Below, piece by piece: positions 52,963 through 63,295 of a stretch of DNA of 64,000 nucleotides (within the stretch, counting starts at the first letter, position 1; each line of letters opens with the position of its first letter). A program made the position numbers and the translations under genes. The stretch covers positions 92,708,880 to 92,772,879 of the forward strand of contig NC_063162.1 of assembly GCF_023159225.1 (NCBI RefSeq), written 5' to 3'. The notes beneath the pieces are model-generated. The model searched no databases. It was not told the DNA's origin and saw nothing but the letters and a program-made list of their open reading frames with translations. The stretch comes from Perognathus longimembris pacificus. Lineage: Eukaryota; Chordata; Mammalia; Rodentia; Heteromyidae.

Positions 52963-54939
52963 AGAATGCTAAGCAATATAGTAACCCTATGTTTAACTTC
53001 TGGAGAAACTCCCTAAAACTATGCCATTCTGCCTTCACAAATATACAGAAGAATTTGAAATACTGTAGAAGGTGGTTGAGCTACTCAAGTCTTGAATGTG
53101 GGAAGAAACACATGAGAAATTTAATTTTAGAAAAGCTACTCTAGAAGTAGAATAGTGAATGACTAGAGGATTTGGATAAGACAAGAGACATAAAAATCAA
53201 TTAGAATTCTACTGAATGAAAACACGATATGGTGACTGGACTGTTTAATTATAGTAGTAGTAGCCATAGAGAAGAGGATTGGGTTTGAAAATTAAAGTAC
53301 AAGAAAAGAAATCAGCTTTTAAAAAGATGAGTTATAAACTTAAATTGTTTTAAAAGATGAGTAAACTTAAAAATACATAAATTATCAATAAGCAAGAAAG
53401 ATAAATGAATCAAAGGCAGAAGTGATAGGGAGGTGTGGAAACAATATGAAAGAAGCAAGACTATGGCGCATCCAAAGGAGGCAGTTGGAACAGTTTCAAC
53501 AATTTATAAGAAGTATAGATAAAGTATGGGGCACATTTTTGCTTTTATCAAGAAGAATCTTATTTAACATAATAGCCAGGCTTTGTTTTGAATATCCTAT
53601 TTTTAAAATATTAATAGTTAATTATTTAAATTACATACAGAATTGTCAAGAACATCTACAAACTACTAGTTTGTTATCTCCTTGACACATAGTAAAAGAA
53701 AGGGGGCCAATCCTCAGAACATTTCCCCTTCCCTCCTCTGTAGAGGTGGGTTCAGAGGATCTTATGAAGGAGACCATGAGGGTGGAAGAGAGAGAGAAGG
53801 AAGAAATAGGAAAGAGGAGGAGGAGGAGGGGGAGAAGAGAAAGACAGAAAGACAACCTGCCTCTGCCCTTTCAAGGTCCACTGGGAAGTTGCACAAATCA
53901 TATTTGTTTGGATCCTATGGGCAGAGCTCTGTCCCATGGTGTGATTCCTAGCTGCAAGGGAGTCTAGGCAAGGTCTTGTATATTGTTTAGGAGTCTTCCT
54001 TCTGCTAAAATCCAGGGGGGCTATTTCTGAAGATAATTGAGTAAAAGACATACTGAGAGACAACAAGAGTCCCAACTCAGAGTGATATTCAATTTGTTGT
54101 AAAGATTCTGTTCTAAAAACTCTTATAAATTATTTACAATCTAGTTCAGTTCTGTGAGAGAATATAAATCTGTCATAACCTTTATGCTCAAATATTGGAA
54201 ACACCGCAATGTAATATCACCACAATTTTTGGCTTCATGGTGCTGATATTTATTTCAGTGCTGAAGAAAAAGTTAATTTTAATTTCTTCTTACTAAATTA
54301 TTTTCCTAAGAATTCTAAAGCAATTCTAGTCTTCTTGCCATGCTTAACAACTAGCTTTCAAAAGACTACATTAAAAACTCAAATTGCAAAATTAAAAAAA
54401 AATCATTGACATATTCTCACAGCATATGGAACTATACCACCTCAAGGATTCTTTTAAATTCTCAGTCAATTGGGCCCTTACTGCCAGAAAACTCTTGAAG
54501 TAACAAGATATATTCACCATAGCAAGATGTACTCCTAAATCTTGATGCTTTCTCATATTAGTTACATTACTATATTTTGTCATTCAAATATGGAAGGATT
54601 AAAAATAGAATAGTTCACCAGCACAAAGTTCACTACTGTTACATATAAGAATATTCTAAAAACCTATCTATGAGCTATCAAACTTGCTAAATAAACATAA
54701 AAGAGGACAAATCCATAAAGATGATCCAACTTAAAATACACTAATGTATGAGCTGTTCTATGTTCAATTGCATGTACTAAATTCTAGAGAATATTATTTC
54801 AAAGATACTTGGATTCTATCTTTTTAAAAAGCATACATTTCTATAGTAACATCCTTTTGCACTTAAAAGTATATGAAATTTTATATTCAATAAATTTAAT
54901 GTGTTCATCCGTCACAGATGGGCCTTAAGAATTTGCTGT
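52963..54939. other. Unrecognised AT-rich sequence with a purine patch
   Basis: AG-rich patch at about 53780-53860 (GGAGGAGGAGGAGG). Imperfect local duplication AAAAGATGAGT..AAACTTA at 53322-53343 and 53350-53370. Overlapping frames on both strands around 53650-54075 are driven by the purine patch. Confidence 0.35.
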
Positions 54940-55072
54940 TGTTGGTTTTTTTGCCATTGTTATTACTGAAGTCTTGCTTTGTTATTCAGGCTAGCCTCAA
55001 ATTCATGATCCTCCAGCCTTAGCCTTCTAAGAAGCTGGAATTTCAGATTGCATGTCTCCATATCTGGCTCTT
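54940..55072 (-). mobile_element. B1-like SINE monomer
   Basis: Plus-strand text GAAGTCTTGCTTTGTTATTCAGGCTAGCCTCAAATTCATGATCCTCCAGCC..AAGCTGGAATTTCAGATTGCATG is an antisense B1-like unit. Confidence 0.75.
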
Positions 55073-55129
55073 TAGAGCTAGGACAGTGATAAAATTACCA
55101 AGTATAATATAGTAAATGACATAAATTCT

Positions 55130-55169
55130 GTGTGTGAACACACGTGTGTGTGCATGTGCTCACACATAT
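55130..55169. repeat. (TG)/(CA) low-complexity
   Basis: GTGTGTGAACACACGTGTGTGTGCATGTGC is partly self-complementary. It precedes a reversed SINE. Confidence 0.7.
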
Positions 55170-55382
55170 GCATGCTCGTCCTCAAGCTAGTTTGCACTAG
55201 GGCCTGGGCAATGTCCATGAGCATTTTTGCTCAAAACATTTTGTTCTCTCACTTGAGCCACATGTTTACTTTCAGGTTCTTGGTGATTAAAGAAAAGAAT
55301 CTCAGAATTTCCTGCTCCACTTGGCTTTGAATCATGATCTTCAGATCTCAGCCTGTTGAGTAGCTAGGATTATAAGCTGCCA
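55170..55382 (-). mobile_element. B1-Geo dimeric SINE (diverged)
   Basis: Plus strand reads Geo reversed (CTAGGGCCTGGGCAATGTCC..TTTTTGCTCAAAACATTTTG, CTCACTTGAGCCACATG), then B1 reversed (CTTTGAATCATGATCTTCAGATCTCAGCC, GAGTAGCTAGGATTATAAGC). Confidence 0.8.
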
Positions 55383-55414
55383 ACAACACGTATTCACAGC
55401 ACAAAATATTCTCT

Positions 55415-55632
55415 CTTTTTTTTTCATGTTGTGTTCTTCAGAGGTACTAGGGTTTTATTTCTGGTCCTTGTATTTATTCTGCAGATACTCTAAAGGCTGA
55501 GCCACACTTTCAGCCCTATTTTCCCCTGATAATTTTTGAGATAGGATCTTTCTACCCAGTAATACACTTGAATGTGATCCTAGCTCTCTGGTAGCTAGGG
55601 TTACAGACACAAGCTACCATGTTCCGTACTTC
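55415..55632 (-). mobile_element. B1-ID composite SINE
   Basis: Antisense ID (GGTACTAGGGTTTTATTTCTGG..TCTAAAGGCTGAGCCACACTTTCAGCCC) followed by antisense B1-like sequence (TTTTTGAGATAGGATCTTTCTACCCAGTAATACACTTGAATGTGATCC..AGCTAGGGTTACAGACACAAGCTACCATG). Confidence 0.75.
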
Positions 55633-57527
55633 ACTGATGAGTCTTATACACTGTTCTGCTTAGGTTGTCCCTGAATCTCAGCAGATCTATGCTATAAGAT
55701 GTGTTCAAGGAAGTCATTCAGACAGAAGAAAGATAATGCCCAATAAAATCTGAATTGCCAAAAAGGAGCACAGAAGATGAGAACAATGTGGGTAAGCATG
55801 AAAGATATATCACTATGGAAATCTCTTTTAAGTTATATGCTGTTTCAACAAACAATAATAATGTAGTATACATCTAATACAGATATAAAAGAAACCATGT
55901 ATGAAATAAATTTCAATGTGTTTTCAATAATTACTTGGGAATTATAAATTCACAAAAGAATATTTCAAATCTGCTCTTCTAAAGAAATTAAAATTACAAG
56001 CCTTCACTCTGAAATCCTATTCCATTTGACCTACAGTTTCCTATTAGCAAGGGTAAACTTAGCATTATACTTCGAAAATTCAACTCAAATTGAATTTATA
56101 AAACTTGTTTTCAGAAGAAAAAAAAGTAACTTCAAAAGGGTGCTCATGTTAGTAAATAAGTTATGAGTTTAAGCCACAGTCTTTGAAGAAAATTTTTAAA
56201 CAGGACACTATTTCACTGTAATAATAAGTTGAAATATTTATTTCAACCGAAGCAACTGTTTAAAAAGTGAGTCAAAAAGATAAGTAGGAGATGTAGTAAT
56301 AGATTTTGACACAAATCAGAAAGATTCTTCCTTTACTTCTCTAACCTGTTGGAAAAGAACAAAGCCTGATATAGCTGCTTAGGGCTCTTTAAGAGAATAA
56401 ATTTGGGAAAGTTAAGGGGAGAAGACAACTGAGCTGGACTAGCGTATCAACATCTAGAAGCCAATGAAAGAAATCAGAATATGAAATCACAACGGGATTT
56501 GCAAGTACAAAATCCTGTATCTACTACTGAAGTTCTCTCTGATGATGTAAAACCTATTGAAAAGCACAGCTCCATGGTCCCTCAGTAAGCCACGTGCTGA
56601 AATGAAAATGGAAATACAGTGCAGATGCATCTGTTGGGCAGAAAGGAAAAGCTGAGTTCTGAGACAAAAATCTGAGCCACACAAAATTGACTTGGAAAGG
56701 GGATTAACTCATCCATAAAGTACAGTCTTGTGCCTTTTGTGTGTAACATCCTGAATAGAAGTGCTGATGCACGATGAAATCAGAAACTACTAAACTGAAA
56801 AAAGAAAGAAAAAAAACAACAGTGAATAAAGGCAAGTCTCCAAGCAGAAATCTATGCATTCAAACTCTCACATACAAAACAACTGTTAAATCTCTAGCAG
56901 TAATTTGAAAATGAGTAGAAGTTTATAATATGCTACTACTTGTCTGCAATTTATTTTTACTTTATTTAAAGAGTTAACATCTATGACCCCTATTTATTAC
57001 TAGATTTCATAAGAATTAAATGAGATAATACTGGCAGCTGTGCACAATACCAAAGTCAGTAAGTTTACAGGGGAATTTAGTCTAAGTCTTGCTTTAGTGG
57101 TTCTACAGGTTATAAGAAAGAAGTTCCCTTCTAATGGGCAGTACTGTTGTACTGATTTCATGAATTTTGACAGAAGCTATGAAACTGGCAATAGTATAGT
57201 TATGTATTATATGAGGACTAAATTGTTTGTTTTTATCTTCCTAATTTTTATCCTGTACCAAAAAGTACAAATGGGAAAAATAAACAAAGAAATCAATCTA
57301 TGAGAGACATTCAAAGACATTTTAAAGTCTATAATATTTTAAAAATCTGTTCAGAATATCAGCAAACATTATTACATATAATCAAATGTGGGCTAGCATA
57401 GCCACCAACAATGATTAAAGATAATAATGATGATGATAACATTAAAAATGATATAATCTAATTTTAAATAGCTTGTTAGAAAAGGAAGAGATTAACAGAG
57501 TCTAGTAAATGTAAGGAAACTCAGGTC
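55633..57527. other. Unrecognised AT-rich sequence
   Basis: About 1.9 kb without a nameable repeat. The 87-codon frame 57040-57303 (+) and 65-codon frame 56487-56684 (-) show no domain. Confidence 0.35.
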
Positions 57528-57774
57528 AAAAGTATTCATTTGGGGCTGGGGATATAGCCTAGTGGCAAGAGTGCCTGCCTCGGATACACGAGGCCCTAGG
57601 TTCGATTCCCCAGCACCACATATACAGAAAACGGCCAGAAGTGGCGCTGTGGCTCAAGTGGCAGAGTGCTAGCCTTGAGCAAAAAGAAGCCAGGGACAGT
57701 GCTCAGGCCCTGAGTCCAAGGCCCAGGACTGGCCAAAAATAAATAAATAAATTTAAAAAAAAAGTATTCATTTG
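57528..57774 (+). mobile_element. Young IDL-Geo SINE with perfect 15-bp TSD
   Basis: Body 57543-57759 between AAAAGTATTCATTTG at 57528-57542 and 57760-57774. Both monomers are full length and CpG sites are kept (TTCGATTCCCC, ACGGCC, GGCGCTG). B-box GGTTCGATTCC is a perfect tRNA-type match. Tail (AAAT)n then A9. A good reference copy for the family. Confidence 0.97.
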
Positions 57775-57785
57775 ATAGCGCATTA

Positions 57786-58036
57786 AAACTACCATTTCAC
57801 AGGGTAAAAAAAGTCAAACAACTACAAAAGCAATACTTGCAAAACTGTTTGATGTAAGTGAACTGAACACCTCAGGGGGGGAAAGGGAAAGTGGGAGGAG
57901 AGAGGGGGGTATGAGGGACAAGGTAACAAACAGTACAAGAAATGTATCCAATGCCTAACGTATGAAATTGTAACCTCTCTGTACATCAGTTTGATAATAA
58001 AAATTTGAAGAAAAAAACAACAACAAACTACCATTT
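57786..58036 (+). mobile_element. 5'-truncated young L1 (3'UTR only) with perfect 12-bp TSD
   Basis: Body 57798-58024 between AAACTACCATTT at 57786-57797 and 58025-58036. Sense 3'UTR: TTGCAAAACTGTTTGATGTAAG, GAACTGAACACCTCAGGGGG, the purine-rich stretch, ATGAGGGACAAGGTAACAAACAG, AAGAAATGTATCCAATGCC, CCTCTCTGTACATCAGTTTG, AATAAAAATTTGAAG, then an A-rich tail. This gives the 3' end of the currently or recently active L1 of this genome. Confidence 0.95.
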
Positions 58037-58093
58037 GAAGAATTTTTGCTGGTAAAACTGTGGTCATATATAAAGTCTGATTATTCTGAACTA

Positions 58094-58343
58094 GAAAAAA
58101 TAGTTTTAGGGCTGGGAATATGGCCTAGTGGCAAGAGCGCTTGCTTGTATACATGAAGCCCTGGGTTTGATTCCTCAGCACTATATATACATATAGAAAA
58201 GACCAGAAGTGGTACTGTGGCTCAAGTGGCAGAGTGCTAGCCTTGAGCAAAAAGAAGCCAGGGACAGTGCTCAGGCCCTGAGTCCAAGTCCCAGGACTGG
58301 AAAAAGAAAAAAGAAAAAGAAAAGAAAAGAAAAAATAGTTTTA
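58094..58343 (+). mobile_element. IDL-Geo SINE with perfect 15-bp TSD
   Basis: Body 58109-58328 between GAAAAAATAGTTTTA at 58094-58108 and 58329-58343. Left monomer lacks a few bases (GCTTGCTTGTATACATGAAG). The linker is expanded to ATATATACATATAGAAAAG, and the tail is (AAAAG)n. Confidence 0.96.
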
Positions 58344-58630
58344 TTTGTGGGACAAAGGAACTAAATAGACACGTAGAAGAAGAAGAAAAAATAAAAGTGG
58401 CAAAGAAACACATGAAGAAATGCTCAACATCCCTGGCTGTAAAGGAAATGCAAATTTGAAAAACCACTGAGATACCACCTTACCCTAGCAAGAATGACTT
58501 ATGTTCTGAACTCAGGCAACAACAAATGCTGGTGGGGATGTGGAGAAAGAGGAGCCCTACTATCCTGCAGATGGGAATGCAAACTAGTACAACCACACTG
58601 GAAAGAAGTCTGGAGGTTCCTCAGAAAATA
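58344..58630 (+). mobile_element. L1 ORF2 C-terminal fragment lacking its 3' end
   Basis: Sense ORF2: AAGAAACACATGAAGAAATGC, TCCCTGGCTGTAAAGGAAATGCAAAT, ACCACTGAGATACCACCTTACCC, GCTGGTGGGGATGTGGAGAAAGAGG, GGGAATGCAAACTAGTACAACC, TCTGGAGGTTCCTCAG. An in-frame stop (AAATTTGA) and other changes disable it. It stops abruptly without 3'UTR or poly(A). Confidence 0.85.
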
Positions 58631-59154
58631 GTATTATTTGCTTTTGTTTTCAATATATTTCTAAAAGGATATTGTCTATATTTATACTGATATAACACAA
58701 ACACAGATTAGATAAGAACAGAATCTGAGCATATACATTTATATTCTCAAACCCACTAACAATGTAATTCCCTCATACAACAAGTGTCACATAATGTTGT
58801 ATCTTTTAATTTCACCAGTACTTCTGTTCACATTTCATTGTTGATTGGTTTTCATTTCAACAATTTATACAATCTGTAGGCCAAAGTATTCACATTTTAT
58901 GTCCTTACATAATTATTAAGGTGTTTGAAAAATAATAAGTTCACACCATGCATCTACTAGTCTTAGCCAAAATCAGCCCATTTATCCTGTGCAATTTTAT
59001 TTCTATGGCATGCCCAAACTTCTCCACTTTCTATCAGCCTGGATGGAGGAGGGTTATGGTCATCAGTCTCTAGTGAACCACCGATCAATGATAGGAAACC
59101 ACAAATACAAATGTAAATCATTCTGCATTTCAAATATACAATTCTACTTCAAAA
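58631..59154. other. Unrecognised sequence
   Basis: Nothing recognised. Confidence 0.4.
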
Positions 59155-59392
59155 GTGTAAAGATGCTTGGAGCTGGTGGCTCATGACTTTAATCCTAGCT
59201 ACTTAGGAGGCTGAGACCTGGTTCTAAGCCAGCCTTGGCAGTAAATCCCAGGAGACTCTTAATTCCAATGAAGCAGAGATATGGTTCAAGTGGTAGAGTG
59301 CCAGCCTTAAGTAAAAAATAAATTAAGGGACAGCACCCAAGCCCTGAGTTCAGTATCCACTGCCCTGCCCCCCAAAAAGGTGTAAAGATGCT
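59155..59392 (+). mobile_element. B1-Geo SINE with perfect 13-bp TSD
   Basis: Body 59168-59379 between GTGTAAAGATGCT at 59155-59167 and 59380-59392. GGAGCTGGTGGCTCATGAC, CTTAGGAGGCTGAGACCTG, linker CTTAATTCCAATGAAG, Geo (GATATGGTTCAAGTGG..TTAAGGGACAGCACCCAAGCC). The tail is C-rich then A5. Confidence 0.93.
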
Positions 59393-61187
59393 GTTCTCAG
59401 TGACAAAATTCAAATTTATTTGAAGACTTTAGTCATACAGTATCTTTTCATATAATGGATTTTTAAAAATTAATACAAGAACTTAACTGTAGGCTTGTGA
59501 AAGCTTTGGCCATAATCCTAAACCACTTAGAAATTCCGAGAAGAGCAACATCACATGAGCTGCAGTAATCACCCCACGAGAGATGGGATACACACTGGAA
59601 GCCTAGAAAAACATAGGGCAGAGAAGGTTCAGCTTCCAACTGGACATGCTCTCCAAGAAAACCCCCAAGGAAAATGGAAGTCTGGTCTGCTTCCAACTTA
59701 GCAACTGACAGCTTTGAAGGCACCAGGGTCAAAACATGCCCTGAGTATGAGGTGATGAAGCAAACCTGAACTAGTACTCTTGACTGAAGGCACCCCAAAC
59801 TCATCTTCTAGATGGTTTATTGCTTAAATAACATAACCCAGGAAAATCAGTATTCAAACTGGCCTCAATAATGCTCAGATTCAAAAACTGAACAACTGTT
59901 TCCATTTTCTTTCTCTTTTTCTCTCTCTCTCCATCATTCCACTTAACTTTTATTTACATATTACTTTCTTCTCTCTGGCTAGCTATTCCATTTATCTAAA
60001 AATCTAAGACTCTTGCTGGCTCCAAGTTTAGAGTTTAAATCCCTGAAGACTTACTGGGTATAAAGCAAAGTCCCAACACTAAAGATAGCCTAGGTCCAGT
60101 CTGGTTTTACCTAACATGTTCAAGACTTAGAGAATCAAGTGTGGCCTAAAATAGTTTAGGAAATCTAAAACTTACCTGAAAAAAATGTTTATTTCAAGAT
60201 TTCCTAGGTGTCAATGTGTGCTAAAAATAATAAAATAATTAAAGTATTTTAAGTTATTACTGTCTACCCCCCTCCCCCTGCCCCAGTCAGGCTGGAGATG
60301 GTTCACAGTTTCCATTAGTACTATTCTTACACTCTGGACCCAGCTGGGGCCAACATGACACTCCATTTTCCTGGATACTATTCGTGCCTAAAGGTATGAA
60401 CCTGACCTTACACACTTCCTTGGCATATTGAGTTTAAAATGTTTACACTTTGACTAAAATGCTGAGGGAAATTTTAAAGGGTTCACATTACTGTGCTGGG
60501 TGGGAGAGTACAACTCAGTAAAATTAATAAGAAATAGATGAGATTTCTTGGGTCTCACACTGAGCTTGTATTCTATAGCAGGGCAGGAGGGGAGCTGGGC
60601 CATGATTCCGATCAAGGGAATGAGGTACATGTAAAGAAGAGATTTAAGTACATAAAATAGAAAGAAAAAAAGTAGAATATCTATGAATAGAATTCACAGA
60701 CACCACAGAGTAGAAAAGGGGACTGAGTAATGGAAGAACAAAGAAAGATCGGCTCAATAGACTTTTCAAGTACATCAAAAAGTGGCATCTGAAAAGGCAA
60801 CAGAAAGAACCCTGTGGCCAAAGAGGCCATGAGAATCCATCATGTTTCCTGGTTTAACTTGATAGTAGAAATCTACATATAGGGGAGAAAGATGCAGAGC
60901 TTTGATTTTAACTAAAATGATAAGTTAAAAACGCACAGCCTCCACTCTCCATTCTTACTTTTAGATCTAAGAGAGACCGACAATGTAAGACTCCTGCTGA
61001 GAGAATAAAAGAAGGCATGATACAGCACACTGGCACTCCTCTCTTTAACCTTCACCCTCCAGTGTGCAGTTCTCTCAAGGTGAGTGAGGGACCTGAAGAG
61101 CAGTTGCAGCCAACATTCATTTCAATGTGTGTATTACCATACTTCACCCCTGGAAGCCTCGCTGACTGCTTATAAGTGCAGCTGGGG
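59393..61187. other. Unrecognised sequence with a 113-codon open frame
   Basis: The minus-strand frame 59463-59804 (113 codons) begins with ATG but shows no domain I know. 59900-60000 is pyrimidine-rich. No repeat named over about 1.8 kb. Confidence 0.35.
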
Positions 61188-61310
61188 TAGCAGAAGGCTG
61201 TGGGCTTTAGTATCAGACCTGGAGTCAACTCTTGATGCTACACCCTATGGGAATGACCCTTAGTACAAGGTATTTAACATCTCAAAATTTCCACTTACCT
61301 GAGCAGGGGA
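61188..61310 (+). mobile_element. MIR remnant (5' half)
   Basis: AGCAGAAGGCTGTGGGCTTTAGTATCAGACCTGGAGTCAACTC.., ACAAGGTATTTAACATCTCAAAATTTCC follows the MIR 5' half and core start. Confidence 0.7.
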
Positions 61311-61679
61311 GGAGGGTGGAAGAGAGAGGAACAGAGCTAGGCAACTATGAACCAAGCTGCTGGAGATGAGATATGGAATGATTAAGGCAGTTCCTGCTTG
61401 GAGAATGGAGTGTCTTCGACAGGCCCCTGAGCTCCTGTCACATCCAGAGTGTTTGGGCCACAAACATAGCACAGTGCATCTGTAGTGATTCTTGGGTATT
61501 TTCTTTGTATAAAGTGAAAGCAAGTCATGACATAGGACTCCAAAACACAGTTCTGGTTCCCTGCAAGAACTGGTAGAACCATTCCTTCAAAAGTCTTTCA
61601 CATATGGAGTATATTAAGGGAAAAGTAAGTGAATTCTTTGACTAACATATGTGCTAGTGATTCATCTTTTAAAAGGCTT
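61311..61679. other. Unrecognised sequence
   Basis: Overlapping short minus-strand frames (61260-61582) show no domain. Nothing named. Confidence 0.4.
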
Positions 61680-61860
61680 CTATTCTAGTAGGGAGGTGAA
61701 GGCAGAAGGATCACAAGTTCCAGGCCAGTTCAAGAAAAGGAAAGGAAAGGAGAGGGAGAGAGGGGGAAAAAAGAAAAAGAAAAGGAAAGAAGAGAAAAGA
61801 GAGAAAAACCCTGGCAAGTACAAGACTTGGGTTCAATCTCTAATGCCACACACATTCCTC
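61680..61860 (+). mobile_element. B1-ID SINE remnant around a purine tract
   Basis: GGTGAAGGCAGAAGGATCACAAGTTCCAGGCCAG is B1-like. 61735-61808 is an A/G-only tract. CTGGCAAGTACAAGACTTGGGTTCAATCTCTAATGCC is an ID 3' half. The middle of the SINE seems to have been replaced or expanded into purine repeats. Confidence 0.5.
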
Positions 61861-62083
61861 ATTAACCATCATCATTCTCCTAAATCCTGGAAATGCTCTT
61901 GGAAAGATCCCAGGATTTGCTCAACTCTAGCTACTCAATCCTGTCTTTAGTCAGCTGTCCAAAAAACCCTTACATTGAGCTCATTTGCTCATATTTTTTC
62001 TTATTCTTTCTCTCAGTAGTGAACACGTCATTCTTTTGGGCCATGATAACAGAAACCTACCATATAAATAAACTTACTATATA
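61861..62083. other. Unrecognised sequence
   Basis: Nothing recognised. Confidence 0.4.
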
Positions 62084-62170
62084 AACCTACATACACACAC
62101 ATAAATATATATTCACATATAAATCTACATACATGCATATATATACACACATATGTAGGTTTATATATGC
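62084..62170. repeat. (CA)/(TA) low-complexity with repeated CTACATACA blocks
   Basis: AACCTACATACACACACATA and AATCTACATACATGCATATA blocks plus their near-complement ATGTAGGTTTATATATG give a partly self-complementary tract. Confidence 0.8.
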
Positions 62171-62440
62171 AGAAACCTCTTCTATGCTATAGATCAAACT
62201 TTCCTGACAACTTCAGAACGTTAGAAGCTGATGTGCTTTGAGCCAGTCTGCCCACGCTAGCAGAGATTCTGTGAACCAGTCAATGCAGAGTTCACATCGC
62301 AAGGTGATCTCCAATGAGACATACCCTTGCAAAACTGCTCACCCTCAAGTCTCAAATAGAATAAATGCTTTATTTCTAACCAGCAGAATATGGCAAAGGT
62401 AACAGACATCACTCCATTGGTTATATGGTGTACATATGTG
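62171..62440. other. Unrecognised sequence
   Basis: Nothing recognised. Confidence 0.4.
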
Positions 62441-62506
62441 TGTATATACATATGGCAGTCACTCACATCATTATATATATACATATATTATACTATATAT
62501 ATACTA
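62441..62506. repeat. (TA)n-rich tract
   Basis: TATATATACATATATTATACTATATATATAC and neighbours. Confidence 0.85.
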
Positions 62507-62516
62507 CAAAGCACTA

Positions 62517-62762
62517 TCTTTTTTTGCATGCTGGTACTGAGGCTTAAACTCAGGACCTGAGTACTGTCCCTTCATTTTTACCCACATAGCTAGAGCTCTA
62601 CAACTCAAGCTACCACTGTACTTCTAGCTTTTTGATGGTTAATTGAAACCAAGAGTCTCACAGACTTTACCTGAAAAAGTCTTGAGACTCTAAACCACAC
62701 TCTTTACATCTTAGCTCCCTGAGCAGCTAGGATTACAGGCATGAACTACCAAAACCTGGCCA
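62517..62762 (-). mobile_element. B1-Geo dimeric SINE
   Basis: Plus strand: T6, GCATGCTGGTACTGAGGC, ACTCAGGACCTGAGTACTGTCCC, CTACAACTCAAGCTACCACTGTACTTC (Geo reversed), GGTTAATTGAAACCAAGAGTCTCACAGAC (linker and B1 end reversed), GCAGCTAGGATTACAGGCATGA. A short repeat of the CTTGAGACTC motif lies in the middle. Confidence 0.85.
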
Positions 62763-63059
62763 AGACACTACCTTATATGACTAGAGATTGAGAAAATGAG
62801 TAACAACCAGCAAGAAAATTGAGACTTTACTCTTACAACTGCATGAAATAAACTCTGCTAAAACATATGGAAATTGAATGTTGATCGTTTCCCATTTGAG
62901 CCTTTCTTTGATGAGCCTGCAGCCTCAACCAACACCTGATAGTGCATGGAACTACAAACAACCAAGCTGAGACAATAAACGTGCTGCGTGAAGCTGCTAA
63001 ATTTGTTGTAGTCTGTTATGCAACAATATAAAAAGGAAGCAATCAATATGATCTAATAA
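62763..63059. other. Unrecognised sequence
   Basis: Nothing recognised. Confidence 0.4.
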
Positions 63060-63295
63060 CATTTATTTCTTTTTTTTTTTTTTTTTTGGCCAGTCCTGGG
63101 GCTTGGACTCAGGGCCTGAGCACTGTCCCTGGCTTCTTTTTGCTCAAGGCTAGCACTCTGCCACTTGAGCCACAGCACCACTTCTGGCCATTTTCTGTAT
63201 ATGTGGTGCTGGGGAATCGAACCCAGGGCCTCATGTATATGAGGCAGGTACTCTTGCCACTAGGCCATATCCCCAGCCCCATTTATTTCTTTTTT
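63060..63295 (-). mobile_element. Young IDL-Geo SINE with perfect 16-bp TSD
   Basis: Body about 63076-63279 between CATTTATTTCTTTTTT at 63060-63075 and 63280-63295. Full-length monomers, intact reversed B box (GGAATCGAACC). The 102-codon frame 63086-63394 is the SINE read antisense. Confidence 0.97.

Noticed and set aside
59463..59804. 113-codon minus-strand frame
   Set aside because: No domain recognised; an isolated chance frame is the simplest reading.
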